Shown: in pieces, positions 1 through 10,560 of the stretch
How the letters are laid out: every line of letters begins with the position of its first letter
How positions within the stretch are numbered: position 1 is the first letter of the stretch
Source of the DNA: Arion vulgaris
Taxonomy: Eukaryota > Mollusca > Gastropoda > Stylommatophora > Arionidae
NCBI GenBank assembly: GCA_020796225.1
Contig: CM036758.1
Span: 66,043,274 to 66,107,273, forward strand
Length of the DNA stretch: 64,000 nucleotides
Direction: 5' to 3'
Made by a program: the position numbers and the translations under genes
The notes under the pieces: generated by a model
The model's database searches: none
Told to the model about the DNA's origin: nothing
Seen by the model: the letters and a program-made list of their open reading frames with translations, nothing else

Positions 1-51
1 ATCAATATAAGACAATGTATGAATAAAAAAAGAAAGTAAAAGTAAAGGAAC

Positions 52-305
52 CCTTTCATACCTCGTGGTATATAGGTCAATACAGTGTTAGGCCTGTATT
101 TTTCATTAACCGTCGGCACACAATGGGTGATGTGGTCAGCATCACGCCGGCCGCCTTTACTTTCCCAGAGCATGTCTGGTACCCAGTTGAGGCTGGGTCG
201 ACCTGAGAGCGTCGTGGTCGGGAAAAACTCCACGCACATTGCGGGAGCTGAACCCAGACCACCAGCCTTGCGAAGCGAGTTCACTAACAACTACGCTACA
301 GCGGC
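52..305 (-). repeat. tRNA-derived SINE, family H, copy 1
   Basis: Read on the minus strand, the element starts with a tRNA-like head (A-box-like GCGTAGTTGTTAGTG, B-box-like GGGTTCAGCTCCC) and ends near the sequence reading ggtatgaaagggttcc. A second, clearly homologous copy lies at 34808-35095 in the same orientation. Two independent copies plus Pol III-type boxes make a SINE call solid; the family name is only a local label. Confidence 0.7.
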
Positions 306-424
306 TCACATTCAATGTATGAATACTTGTCGTTTACTTTTACTACTCTCACTTAATCTTACTCAATAACGATGTGCATTATAGTTTATTCCACTCCTTG
401 ATTGATTGATCGATTCATAAAACC

Positions 425-660
425 ATCATCAATGCATATCCTTGTTTGCTTCTATCTTTAAGAAATGAGGAAATTCGAAGAACAGTACCATGGACACTTG
501 ATGAGAATGATCCCGAATATACCAGTTGCAAGAGCGTACAAACTGAAAATGAAATTATAAAGAAGAAGGGGCAGACCAAGAAAAAGATGGGTTGATGAAA
601 TGACAGATATCTTAAAACTACACAATACCACAGTATATCAAGCGACCGAACGTGCAATAT
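425..660 (+). pseudogene. LINE reverse-transcriptase 3' coding end, fragment
   Basis: In plus-strand frames the region encodes pieces resembling the basic tail found after the RT domain in many non-LTR retrotransposons: a HGHLMRM-like segment, then RRRGRPRKRWVDE. The GHxxRM and GRPxxRW motifs recur in other copies in this window. The reading frame is interrupted and only the extreme C-terminal coding part is present, as expected for a 5'-truncated LINE insertion. Confidence 0.6.
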
Positions 661-689
661 CCCGGAAACCGATCATCAGCTAAATATGC

Positions 690-1080
690 TACGGCTAACG
701 GCAAAAAAGCAGAGAAGGACGAAATTAATAAATATCTTCTTACGCATGAAGATGTCAGCTTCAGAACATGGACGCCGTAACATCTGTCAGATTTTACCAA
801 ATGTCAGTTTAAAAAATAGCTGGTAAAAATATACATACATTTTATTTCATTCTTATTTTGTATAAAATGTGCTCGTGCACTGCTTTGCAATCTACTTTTG
901 TCGATGTTCAACTACCAAGGGTTCTTTTATGTACTCAATATAAACAAATAACTTCAGTTTGATCGTCCGTCTCCGTTAGTATTAGATTAGGAACAAGGCG
1001 TTTTTGTGTAAGAACCCGCAGGGGAAGCAGGAGAAGCCAATGAATATGATCAATAATTAGACAGTGTACAAGTATTAGGA
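690..1080. other. AT-rich stretch, nothing recognised
   Basis: No open frame, tandem repeat or dispersed family seen elsewhere in the window was recognised here. Confidence 0.4.
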
Positions 1081-1082
1081 GC

Positions 1083-1182
1083 ATCCGACAGAATAAATTA
1101 CCAAACACAGGATTCGAACCACTTATCCTTATTTCTTACGGCACCCGTTATCTAACCTAGCAATACGGGCGCTCTTACGAAC
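1083..1182 (-). repeat. tRNA-like SINE head
   Basis: The minus strand reads as a tRNA-like module with A-box-like TTGCTAGGTTAGATAA and B-box-like GGTTCGAATCC about 50 bases apart. It is not a functional tRNA because the cloverleaf arms do not pair properly. Probably a SINE head. Confidence 0.45.
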
Positions 1183-1469
1183 ACAATCAGCTAGTTGTTT
1201 TTTCTTTTCCCGAAGCTCCTAATACTTTAACACTGTAAGTTAGAAGTAGGAGCTTTATCTCATCTATATTGCGATGAAGGAACTCTGGGAAACTATCCAG
1301 ATCACTTCAGTCAGGGAACTTCCTTTGATGGAGAAGCGACCAGCTTACCTCAACATCACATATATACCCCTCACATAAACGACACTGTAGGCAATATGGG
1401 CGAGTCTCACTGAAACGAGTGTGATAATTAGATTTTTGGACATGCCAGACAGTGTCATCTTCGTGGTAG

Positions 1470-1735
1470 AGAGAAGATTTTTTTCGATCCAGAGGCACTT
1501 GAGCTTTTCAGCTCTTTGGCTCGGTGCCATGGACATCGCAACCCTTCGGTTCGGTGCGACGAACACTGTAAAACTGGAGAGCCTGTGACTTTTTTCTGCC
1601 AGCCCGCAGAATTGAACCCACACTCACAGAGGGCTTATCACCCGTCGTCCAACGAGCTTCGAACACGGTGGGCATGTGGACAGAGAGAGAAGATATACTT
1701 ATCAACTTCTCATAGGCACGGTGAGTAAATAGACT
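1470..1735 (-). repeat. tRNA-derived SINE, family C, copy 1
   Basis: Homologous to 33920-34130 and 35600-35810: shared text includes ttcggtncngtgncacgaa and a minus-strand B-box-like GGGTTCAATTC. The orientation is inferred from the Pol III box order. Confidence 0.6.
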
Positions 1736-2299
1736 TTAGGATGGCTGCTGCTGCGGAGGACAGAGCACGAATGGGAATGCCCAGTGTGCCATGACATCGA
1801 TCGCATAACATAACATATTGTAGGCAGGAATAACTTTGCTAACAAAGAGTCATCTTTACAAAAATACAGCTATCTGCATCACTGGTATGTCAAACCGAAT
1901 GGAGTTATTTACTCTGTCCGATGTCTTGAAATTACATTCAACTTATTGACGTAGCAGTCTGTTTTAGTTATTGAAACGCCTTAATGTTCCAATATGTGCT
2001 CATTCTCCCTTGAAAATGTTGAAGGGTACGCATAAGTATGATCCGTTGCTTGGCTCGCATGGCTAAGCTATCGCTGGTATTAATGTTTTCTTGTCTCGTC
2101 TCATCTTGTTTCTTGTGTACGCTTGCATTGTGCAGGTAACGTACAGACAGCGGGAGAAGGCACTCTTATGAGCTCAGTATCAAGAAGTTGTCAAGGCACT
2201 CTTATATTCTAGCTTTCAAATGCATATATGGCAGTTCTCTCCCTTATATCCATTTACTCTGTGAACCATTACCTGCTGTGGCATATTATTTAAATCGCC
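1736..2299. other. Unassigned intergenic stretch
   Basis: No coding potential, tandem array or recognised family was seen. Confidence 0.4.
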
Positions 2300-2480
2300 C
2301 GTGTAGGACCTAGGAAGTTACCTAGTAAATAAAAAGCATCGCAGAAATCGGATGTACTGACCTACTTGTAGCCGCATAACAGGCACAACGTACAATGAAT
2401 GACTCTTAGGCTCAGATCATCTACAAATTACACAGAGTGATTAACAAGTGGTCGATATGGAGTGTTTGAGGAAGAAAAAA
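2300..2480 (+). repeat. SINE family A, 5'-truncated copy
   Basis: Contains family A landmarks in order: ctagtaaataaaaagc, gaaatcggatg, cctacttgtag, gtggtcgatatggag and the purine-rich gaagaaaaa tail. The upstream core (GTCGTAAGAGGCGACT) is missing. Lies tail-to-tail with the inverted copy at 2548-2818. Confidence 0.7.
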
Positions 2481-2547
2481 GATATTATTTGAAAAACAAA
2501 ATTCGATTATTGTATTCAATATGGAGGAACGTATGTCTTCTTAAATC

Positions 2548-2818
2548 TACTTATTCTTTCCTCTTCATACAACGCTCCACAACGACCACTTGTTCACAAC
2601 TCTGTGGCATTTGTATGTGATCTGAGCATAAGAGCGATCGGACTTTGTGCCAGGTATGCACCTACAAGTAGGCCAGCACATCCGATTTCAACATGCTATT
2701 TTATTTATTAAGGTGGCTTCCCTAGGTCCTACATCAGTCGCCACTTACGACATGTCTTGTAGGTCGCAGTGGTACTATTCTTTGCTCCCCGTGTGAGCCC
2801 CGGCACCGCACGTCATTT
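2548..2818 (-). repeat. SINE family A, near full-length
   Basis: Minus-strand copy including the core region next to gtcgccacttacgacatg and the 5' end near ggcaccgcacg. With the preceding plus copy it forms an imperfect inverted pair. Confidence 0.75.
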
Positions 2819-2989
2819 CCTTATCTGGTCTTTAAAAAACTCTGCATTTAACGTTTTCTTAACTGGTCTCTTGTCTTGACGTTTCTTTAACGTCGAACAC
2901 TGCTAGTCCAAGTGATATCTGAAATAAAAAAAATGTTCTAGTTTTAACTTTTGGTAACGGGTTTTAAATATAACTGGTTGTAACGTTTT

Positions 2990-3420
2990 CTATTGGTTAT
3001 TGGTTATGGGTTACCAAACGGATGTTATTGCACTCCGGACAGACCCATAGCGTCTTCCCCAACAGATATAAAATAGTATGCATACTGATGGTTCTCGAGG
3101 CTTGCCGATTAAACACACTCCTCACTCTGCCCATCAGGCATCCAGCTCTACTTGTACAACGGGTAACTTCAAACTGCTTAAATCGCTTTATCGATTCAAC
3201 ATCTATTTTAGTGTCCTCATCCAACAGACAGTCGCGAAGAGACCGAAGAACATACCACTTATCCATCTTCAACTCCCCAACAATCGATGCTGTTGATGCA
3301 AGTCTGTCCGCTCTCTCATTACCGTAAACACCCGCATGCACAGGACAGTATATCCACATAATCATATGGAGGTTAGAAACTTCTATAAATGACATCCGCT
3401 CATACCGAAACCTGCTCTAT
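2990..3420 (-). pseudogene. Non-LTR retrotransposon RNase H and C-terminal tail, remnant
   Basis: A 132-residue open stretch begins shortly after an RNase H-like signature (CPVHAGVYGNERADRLA), the motif around the last catalytic acidic residue in LINE RNase H domains. It then runs through a helical linker to a terminal region with CPECNN and a final H, resembling the zinc-knuckle tail of Jockey/I-type elements. Upstream RT is absent. A homologous, more decayed plus-strand copy lies at 60700-61320. The canonical Gly of the PGHAG motif is Val here, so this copy has drifted. Confidence 0.65.
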
Positions 3421-3917
3421 ATGTAAACGTATTCTTGACATATCTAGAAAGTGGTCGATACTAATGTTTTCTCATCTGATCTCAAATATCATCTGTTCTA
3501 ATGTTTTATGAAATATTTTCATTATAAATATACATATCATGTTCTCATAAATGTCGCAGCTTTAAATGTTCATTCCAACGTGCACTAAAGATAGTCCTAC
3601 ATGGCTGTGTTAGACAGATAAATATATATATATATAGACAATACAAAGTAACAGTTGTGTTTAATATATACTTCTTCTTTTTCTGTAGGATATAATTCCA
3701 GTGATTTTTGCTTCCCCGTTTGTGCCGACCTCTTCCCGCAATAAGTTTTGGTCACCCTCGTGATGGTAGGTTTAACATTCTTACTGCGTGGCTAAGTCTC
3801 CGATGCAGATTGGTGAACGTAGAATCCGTTATCCCATTCCTCATTGTAAGGGTCGTTGCAAATGCTATGCGCCTTACGGTCTGGTGCATCCGTTGTCTGC
3901 AAGCATTTGTTTCGGGT
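3421..3917. other. Unassigned; short TA run
   Basis: AT-rich; a short (TA)n run lies near 3620-3640. 3690-3917 may be an alternative 3' module of the adjoining SINE, but it has no second copy in the window to prove this. Confidence 0.35.
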
Positions 3918-4052
3918 TAGATCTCCCTATCGGACACGTGCATACGATTTCAGCCAAAACTCCTTAGTCGCCTCTTACGACATGCGTGACAGGTAACAGT
4001 GGTTCTATTCTTTAAACCCCAAATTTGGGCCCCGGTAACCACTCGGACGAAA
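3918..4052 (-). repeat. SINE family B, 5' half
   Basis: Minus-strand match to the family B head: plus-strand text runs gccaaaactccttagtcgcc, then the core complement cgcctcttacgacatgcg, then ccccaaatttgggccccggt. The 3' half differs from the other family B copies. Confidence 0.65.
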
Positions 4053-4184
4053 TTCAAAGATATATTCAAAAATGAAGGTGACGAGGTGGAATTCCATCAC
4101 AGTTTAGCTTAACAGCAACATCAATTATAGTAAACCACCTCTAAAGTCGGAGAATGCATGTCTGTATAGCGGCGGGCACTGATA

Positions 4185-4305
4185 ACAAGGAAGTCTTCTT
4201 CCTTCACGCAAGGAAAGAAGACATTCACGAACAAATAGTCAGAAGCGTATTCCAGACGTCCTAACTACGACTACATTCATAGTGAGCAAACACAAGAAAA
4301 AGAAG
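4185..4305 (+). repeat. SINE 3' module ending in AAGAAAAAGAAG
   Basis: Shares cttcacgcaa, gtcagaagc and gnattcntagtgngc with 57225-57318, and ends in a GAA-type tail like families A and B. Confidence 0.5.
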
Positions 4306-4381
4306 ATTTCATGAAACAAGCTGAAGAAAGAGACATTAGGATGCGATCCTATCTCGAGAGACATGCTTTATCGTTTGGGTG

Positions 4382-4549
4382 CAGTGGCGGCTCGTCATTA
4401 AGGGCCAGTGGGGCCAGGTCCCATCTAAACAATGTGTAACGTGCATTTTATTATTTAATAAATTAAAATACAACCTAATCCAGAACCATGATTTTTTCCG
4501 AAAATGTGTGTCTGGCCCCACCAACAAAAAGGATCACGAACCGCCGCTG
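4382..4549. mobile_element. hAT-like MITE, copy 1
   Basis: Short element with terminal inverted repeats CAGTGGCGGCTCGT / ACGAACCGCCGCTG. The 8-base flanks tttgggtg and tgtgggtg differ at one position, consistent with an 8-bp target duplication. The interior carries GGGCCAGTGGGGCC near one end and GGCCCCACCAAC near the other, extending the inverted repeat. No coding capacity. Confidence 0.75.
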
Positions 4550-4812
4550 TGTGGGTGTTGGAAATGTTACATTCTGTTAACTCCCGCATAAGACTACAGT
4601 CACCACTTTAGCTGCTGAGTACTTATATAGCAACACATCTCTATGGTCACTGGGGAGTGATCGTATATAATAGTAAATGGGAATAATAGACGTTATACAC
4701 ATTCACAAGGTAATATAATGACTTTATAATTTAGAGAAAATACACACAGGTACTCACGCAATAACAATAATAATTTCTGTTGTACTGTTATACGTTACAT
4801 ATGGCATGTAAG
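4550..4812. other. Spacer between the two MITEs
   Basis: AT-rich with no coding frame; ends with the left target duplication catgtaag at 4805-4812. Confidence 0.4.
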
Positions 4813-5066
4813 CAGTGGCGGTTTGTCATTAGGGGCCAGTGGGGCCGGGCCCCACCAAAAATAAGGTGAAACGTGTATTTATTACTTCAAGTGGTGCCTA
4901 GAAAATCAACGGCTCGTTTACTGTGGTTGATGGCTACGTTCTTTAGGATATGCCACGAATTTCATTTCATTATTTTATACATTAAGATATATCCTAACCG
5001 TAACCATGATTTTTCCGAAAATATCTGTCTGGCCCCACCAACAAAAATGATCACGAGCCACCACTG
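4813..5066. mobile_element. hAT-like MITE, copy 2, with internal SINE-derived segment
   Basis: Same ends as copy 1 (CAGTGGCGG...CCACCACTG), flanked by a perfect 8-bp duplication CATGTAAG at 4805-4812 and 5067-5074. Compared with copy 1 it contains about 80 extra bases (around 4890-4970) matching the 3' part of SINE family E (tgcctagaaaatcaacgg ... gatatgccacga). The perfect duplication supports a genuine and fairly recent insertion. Confidence 0.85.
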
Positions 5067-5270
5067 CATGTAAGCAAATTCTCCATACCGCTCACACAAA
5101 TAATTACATACCCCCTTCCCTCCGACAAGCTACTTTTGTGCCAGGTGCACAGTCTTAATAGTGCAACGTTTAATTTAATTCCCAAACCATATAAACACAG
5201 TATAATTGCGTGATCAATTGATGTGTACTCATCCAGTATACTGTGACTAACCAACTGCATGTATGCTATA

Positions 5271-7457
5271 GTCTGTCCATTAATTCGTGGGCACGTTTGA
5301 AATTGATTTTCTAGAAAACTACCTGTTGGATCTCAGTGATTTTTGCAAGCAGCCTTAGAATATCCATGACGCTAGAGAAATATTTTTTCCAAGAAAATTT
5401 GATGTAGTTTCAAATATTTCTTCTTCAGGTTATATTAAAATCAACCTAACCGGATTGTACACAATAGTAACAGATCTACGGTACACAGACGCGTTGTTCT
5501 AAAAATACATTATGGTAACATTGAAATATCGCGAGTAAACAACAATTTCACGGGAATTCCCGTGCACCTAACCCAGTCGACTTTGAACGCGGAAAGCATA
5601 TGACATTATAATTGGGATACCGTTGTATGGTTATAGGTGTATCTCGCTATTTGTATGAAGCTATTGTATCATATTTATTGGCTTATCAAAACTGACATTG
5701 ATATCACATTCATAATGAGTCTGAAGTGCACATTTATAACAATGCAGAAGGTTACAGTTTTACTATACCAACACTTCCGTAGGGAATCTAAGAGAGGTCA
5801 TCTATATTGCGATATTCATAACCCTGAGAAACGAAAGAAACTGGCGCTTGGTCTGAATAGAGAATCCTTTTCCCGATGGATTAAACAGGACACAAAGTGC
5901 ACTAATGTCAAGCAAGGAAGGAAAAGAACAATTGACGACTTTGACATAGATGTCATAAGACGGGAGCTCTTGAAAATGTTTGCGACAAATCAACTTGTTA
6001 CTCTCAGGAAACTGAAATTAAAACTGCAATCAGATTGCAGCATAGACATTTCTAAAAGTACTCTATGGAAAATTGTAAGAGCCGCCGGCTTCACCTTCAG
6101 AAAACTATAGGCGGCAGGAATATTATTTGTGAAAAACCACATTTAATTGCTGCCCGAAGTAAATACCTGAGGCAGATCCGTGAGCGACGGAGGCAAGGCT
6201 ATGATATTGTATATTTGGACGAATCCTGGGCCAATGCTCACCACACCAATGCTAAAGAATGGCAATCAGTAGCCGGTGAACAGAAAAGAAAAATACCAAG
6301 CAGCAAAGGCCAGCGTATTATACTAACACATGCAGGAAGCAGTGAAGAAGGTCTTGTCCATGACGCTGGACTTATTTTCCAATCAAAAAGTACCGACGGT
6401 AGGGACTACCACAAAGAAATGAATGGACATATTTTCAGGCACTGGATGGAGAAAGATCTACTTCCAATTCTAAACAGACCATCATGCTTGGTAATGGATA
6501 ATGCATCCTATCACAACGCAGTATCAGCGGAAGACAAAGTACCAACTGCATCAAATACAAAAGATCAAATTAGGACTTGGCTTGCTAAGGAAAATGTCAG
6601 CTTCGATGATACATATTTGAAACCCGAGTTGTTGCACCTGGTGAGGATGACAAATAAGACAAAGGTGTTTCATATTGACAAAATCATTGCGGAATACGGC
6701 CACACGTCTTTGCGACTACCTCCATATCATGCTCACCTCAATCCGATAGAGCTTGTCTGGGCTAAAGTAAAGGGCAAGTTGCCGAACAGAACAGGACGTT
6801 TAAAATGTGTGATGTTGAAGTTCTGACACGTGAGTCCCTCTCAATGATAGACATGCAGTTCTGGAAGAAGTGTGTTGAACATGTGCTCCGAGAGGAAGAC
6901 GAGTACTGGCACCGAGATGGATTACAATTTGTCCAGCCAGTAACAATTATCAACCTCATGGAATCGTCAGATTCGGGATTATACAAATCATATTTTGATT
7001 ACAGACTGAGAAATAGCAACGTATACATTTCCATATCCAAATGCGTCCTACCATCATACAATTTGTGGTGAAGTTAAGATACCCTGGGGTCTAATGGTGA
7101 CCAAAGGGGAGGACTAACTGTTTCATATTGTATCCAAGTTCACGATTGTACATAAAGGGCAACACACTTAATTACTTGACCTATCAAGTTAATATGGAGA
7201 TACACCTATGAATAGAATTGACATGGACAAATTCTAGGGATTACTGTAAAATCTAAAATTTGAGCCCCGTATTTGCAATTGTCATAAAAGATCAAAGGAA
7301 TTCGCCGATGTGCAAAATCCGTAGCATCTATGGACTACTGGTTAGCTTTATTTTAGCGTGATGGATATTCTAAGGCTGCATGCAAAAATCACTGAGATCC
7401 AACAGGTAGTTTTCGAGAAAATCAATTTCAAACGTGCTCACGAATTAATGGACAGAC
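5271..7457 (+). mobile_element. IS630/Tc1/mariner-type DNA transposon with long TIRs
   Basis: The left end (GTCTGTCCATTAATTCG from 5271) is the reverse complement of the right end (CGAATTAATGGACAGAC up to 7457). The inverted repeats stay alignable for about 100 bp, with an internal tract reading atctcagtgatttttgca on the left. TA dinucleotides at 5269-5270 and 7458-7459 fit the TA target duplication of this superfamily. Inside is one transposase gene in three overlapping frames. Length is about 2.19 kb. Confidence 0.92.
5742..7071 (+). pseudogene. DDE transposase (Tc1/mariner superfamily), two frameshifts
   Basis: The N-terminal frame (open from 5637; Met candidates at 5715 and 5742) has a helix-turn-helix-like region and a basic QGRKRTIDD segment. 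A frameshift near 6100 moves into the next frame, which carries the catalytic domain: YLDESWAN (Asp at about 6218), VMDNASYH (Asp at about 6497) and LNPIELVWAKVKG (Glu at about 6749). A second frameshift near 6790-6805 leads to a short C-terminal frame ending at 7071. Counting residues between the second Asp and the Glu gives about 83, far longer than the 34-41 of classical Tc1/mariner. I recall a DD82E lineage named Sailor that would fit, but this needs a search. The frameshifts make this copy inactive unless they are sequence errors. Confidence 0.85.
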
Positions 7458-7689
7458 TATAATATATTTATGTCTTTAAAGTTCGTTAATGTTAGAACTT
7501 CCTTCTAAATATGATGTTATTCCATAATATATTTCCTGAACAATGACAATCCTAAGTAATGACATTCCATTGCTTTTAACTACAAAATATGTGAGCTGTT
7601 GCAGCTGTGAGTGAAACAGTAAACACATTAATAGTACCCTTATTCATTGCTCATACAAAAGTACATATATAACAAATTATATTTTAATA

Positions 7690-7805
7690 TAACATACACA
7701 ATTATACAAGATCTCCAACTGCTAGCAACGAACCGCATCACATGGAGATCTAAAACCTCTGCCCAATGTGCCGCCATTGGTACGAAAGCAACCAACTAAC
7801 ACAAT
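7690..7805 (+). pseudogene. LINE 3' coding tail, short fragment
   Basis: Matches the ends of the LINE tails at 33175-33395 and 56215-56700 (shared agatctccaactgctagcaa and catatggagatctaaaacctc-type text). Confidence 0.6.
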
Positions 7806-7854
7806 TTGCAGTTCCTTATGTAAACATGACATATAATGCTATTGTAATCGGGTC

Positions 7855-8100
7855 AAGGTGAACGTCTGAAGCTTAAGCGGTAGTGAGCTCGATCCCAACC
7901 CAAGCGTACCTGGTTCAAACACCTCGGCATGCAGTTTGTAAGAAAATCGTTTCCGGGGGATTTTTACAACAAGTAAAATAGACATCACCGTTCAGTAAGC
8001 AGTGGCAAACTACTGAACGTATAAGTGACGTCTAGAAAATCAACATCTGGTTTACTGTGGTTGATGGCTACGTCCTGTAAAGGATATGCTACTATGTTCA
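7855..8100 (+). repeat. tRNA-derived SINE, family E
   Basis: Landmarks in order: gcttaagcggtagtg (A-box-like), ctggttcaaacacc (B-box-like), cagtggcaaactactgaac, tctagaaaatcaac, gtttactgtggttgatgg and cctgtaaaggatatgc. Other copies lie at 24815, 27487, 38115, 41215 and 51010. Confidence 0.75.
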
Positions 8101-8540
8101 TTTTCTTTTCATTTGTAATTAGTCAGAATAAATATCAGTCACTTTGTATCAAGAATATAATAAAAGATAACATCAGGCTAAAAGACAAGAGGGAAGCTAA
8201 GAAAAACGATGGCATCATGAAGTCAAATAGATGCTTTCAAAATGAAATGTAAGACGCTATATTGATCCACTAATACCACGACGACAAGAATACTACATTT
8301 GACTCATTCCTGCAAACTCTGAAAGGCACATCAGTAATGCAAAAGAAGAAGAACATGTTTAAATTCCTGCAACTAAAGCATAGCAACATAATCAATAAAT
8401 AGCTGTATCCTCATTCAAAGTTCACTAACTAAAAAAGTAGATTAAATCACCGCTATAAAACTTCAACACCCAAACTGTAGATCATATTTCCTCATGTCTC
8501 ATAATATGAGTTCCGTTGTCCGCTTGTCTTTTTTTGTGTG
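8101..8540. other. Unassigned AT-rich stretch
   Basis: No recognised family or tandem repeat; open frames are short and low in complexity. Confidence 0.4.
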
Positions 8541-8544
8541 ATCA

Positions 8545-8960
8545 TCATCATCAAGTAGCTTGTCCCTTCCGGAACTTCGCTCCCATGACAGGAAACCGGA
8601 AAAACTCAATGTTCTATGCAAGTTGACTGGCGTCAGCAGCAGTCATTCTCAGATTATCAATGACATCTTGCAGCCATCGTCTTCTATGCCTTCCTCTAAT
8701 TCTTCTTCCATGCATCATGCCTTCCAAAATTATCTTATGTAGGCACTCATGTCTTTTGATGTGTCCAAAATATTTAATCTTCCTGGATTTTATGTTCTTT
8801 ACTAGCCACCTCTCTTTAATATCAAGCTGTTGTAGAACAGAAGCATTTGTTCTTTTCTCTGTCCATGATATTCTAAGTACTCTTCTGTAACATTTAATTC
8901 AAAGAAATTACTGATCTTCTCCACCGCATTGTCGATAATCCATGTCCCACATCCATATGT
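8545..8960 (-). pseudogene. LINE reverse-transcriptase 3' coding end
   Basis: Minus-strand translation gives LEYHGQRKEQ, then FGHIKRHECLHK-like and GRHRRRWLQDVID-like segments typical of the post-RT tail of non-LTR elements. The same family is seen at 26350-26800 (minus). Its upstream end runs directly into the 51-bp tandem array, which repeats LINE-frame sequence. Confidence 0.7.
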
Positions 8961-9258
8961 ACTGATCTTCTCCTCCGCATTGTCGATAATCAATGTCCCA
9001 CAACCATATGTACTGATCTTCTCCTCCGCATTGTCGATAATCCATGTCCCACATCCATATGTACTGATCTTCTCCTCCGCATTGTCGATAATCAATGTCC
9101 CACAACCATATGTACTGATCTTCTCCTCCGCATTGTCGATAATCCATGTCCCACATCCATATGTACTGATCTTCTCCTCCGCATTGTCGATAATCCATGT
9201 CCCACATCCATATGTACTGATCTTCTCCTCCGAATTGTCGATAATCCATGTCCCACAA
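8912..9258. repeat. 51-bp tandem array (about 7 units) inside LINE coding sequence
   Basis: Unit landmarks: actgatcttctcctccgca, ttgtcgataatc, atgtcccaca. Two unit variants (ccatgtcccacatcc and caatgtcccacaacc) partly alternate, giving a 102-bp higher-order pattern. Because 51 is a multiple of 3, several frames stay open, so the resulting ORFs are not genes. Confidence 0.9.
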
Positions 9259-9259
9259 C

Positions 9260-10139
9260 AATGTCGCAGGAAATACGCAGGCTCTTAAACACGTGATTTG
9301 TGTTCTTATGTCACTTTCCTTACATAGGCTAGCTAATTATTTTAATGTTTTGCAAAGCAATGCTCAACCTTCCTTTAATTTATTTTATAGCATTCCTGTC
9401 ATATTCAGCAACGTTCAGCAACGTTCCAAGGTCAACGTTCCAAGGTATTAAAAGGTGTCGACTCTTTCTATAGTGTGACCTTGACACAAACAATAGATCT
9501 CTTAATGTGTTTTTGTGTTGTATAAACGAAATTGGAACGCTAAACGCTAGCATAATAAAATGTTGATAACTTATTATTGTACGAATCTGTATTTCAATGT
9601 AGCTATTTTCATCTCTTTACGTGATTTCTTTGCCGTGTTATGAGTTAGCTAAATTGGTTACATATTGTATAGATTTCCTAACGTACTCAGTCAGCCAGTA
9701 TATTAAGTTATTGGTCAATTCATGCGCAGCGGTTGCGTGCTAAACAAGTAGCTCCATTTTGGAACTGGGAAAATCAATGAAAAAATAGGATCAACATTAT
9801 TTTGTTAACAAAACACACGAGACACATTTAGTTTCTGCTCTCAAACTGTGTTCAGTTACTGACACTCGCTGACCAGACTGAGTCAACATGGCGACTTATT
9901 GGTAAGCCCCAAAACTAAACGACATACCAAATATGCAAAGAGATTGATTAATTCAACATCGAATTGGTGTGTTGAGTCGCTGGATGCTGCTGGATTTGTT
10001 AAGGTAGAGATCTGAGCACATATTGATGTGTCCGGAGTACTATGATGATAATCTTCATATAACTGATAACTAATATATATGGATATATGGCCCTTTTCGT
10101 CTTTATAGACGGTCAATTGGCAAGTGTTTTATGGACAAT
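9260..10139. other. Left flank of the Polinton-like palindrome; nothing recognised
   Basis: Contains short duplications near 9405-9445 (cagcaacgtt, ccaaggtcaacgttcc) and otherwise unique AT-rich DNA. A 77-residue minus frame at 9883-10116 has no recognisable motif. Confidence 0.4.
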
Positions 10140-10440
10140 AGTAGTGAGTTCGTTAATGTCAGGTATTAAAACAATATGGCGGTTGAAACGCTGCATCGAT
10201 ATATCATGAAGATATATAGTATTAATGTTGAATTTGATCAATAATTTTTAAGATAGTAAGGAGATGAAAAATTTTTTTTCTGTGTGGTAGAGTATCTTCC
10301 TTTAAGTATAGTACATATAACACGATTGACATAATAACATATAACAAAACGCAGACATATATAAATTTATTGATTCACCAGTATATCTGTGCATAAGTTG
10401 TGTCATGAGATACACAAATATGGAAATACACAGCAGGTAA

Positions 10441-10486
<46 letters not shown>

Positions 10487-10560
10487 CACTTTGTGCGTAA
10501 CTCTAATATAAACTGTTTTATATAGATAGAGGTATCGTAGACATTATCGATCAGTTGTCG
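10140..10560. repeat. Left terminal region of palindrome (putative TIR) with (TA)n
   Basis: Mirrors 16110-16542. Contains a (TA)n run at about 10441-10486 opposite the right-arm run at about 16170-16206. Terminal sequence starts AGTAGTGAGTTCG, one base short of the right-arm version. Confidence 0.75.

Noticed and set aside
8802..9292. Four overlapping ORFs with MDYRQCGGEDQ-like repeats
   Set aside because: A 51-bp array in a LINE coding end; multiple frames remain open because the period is a multiple of three.
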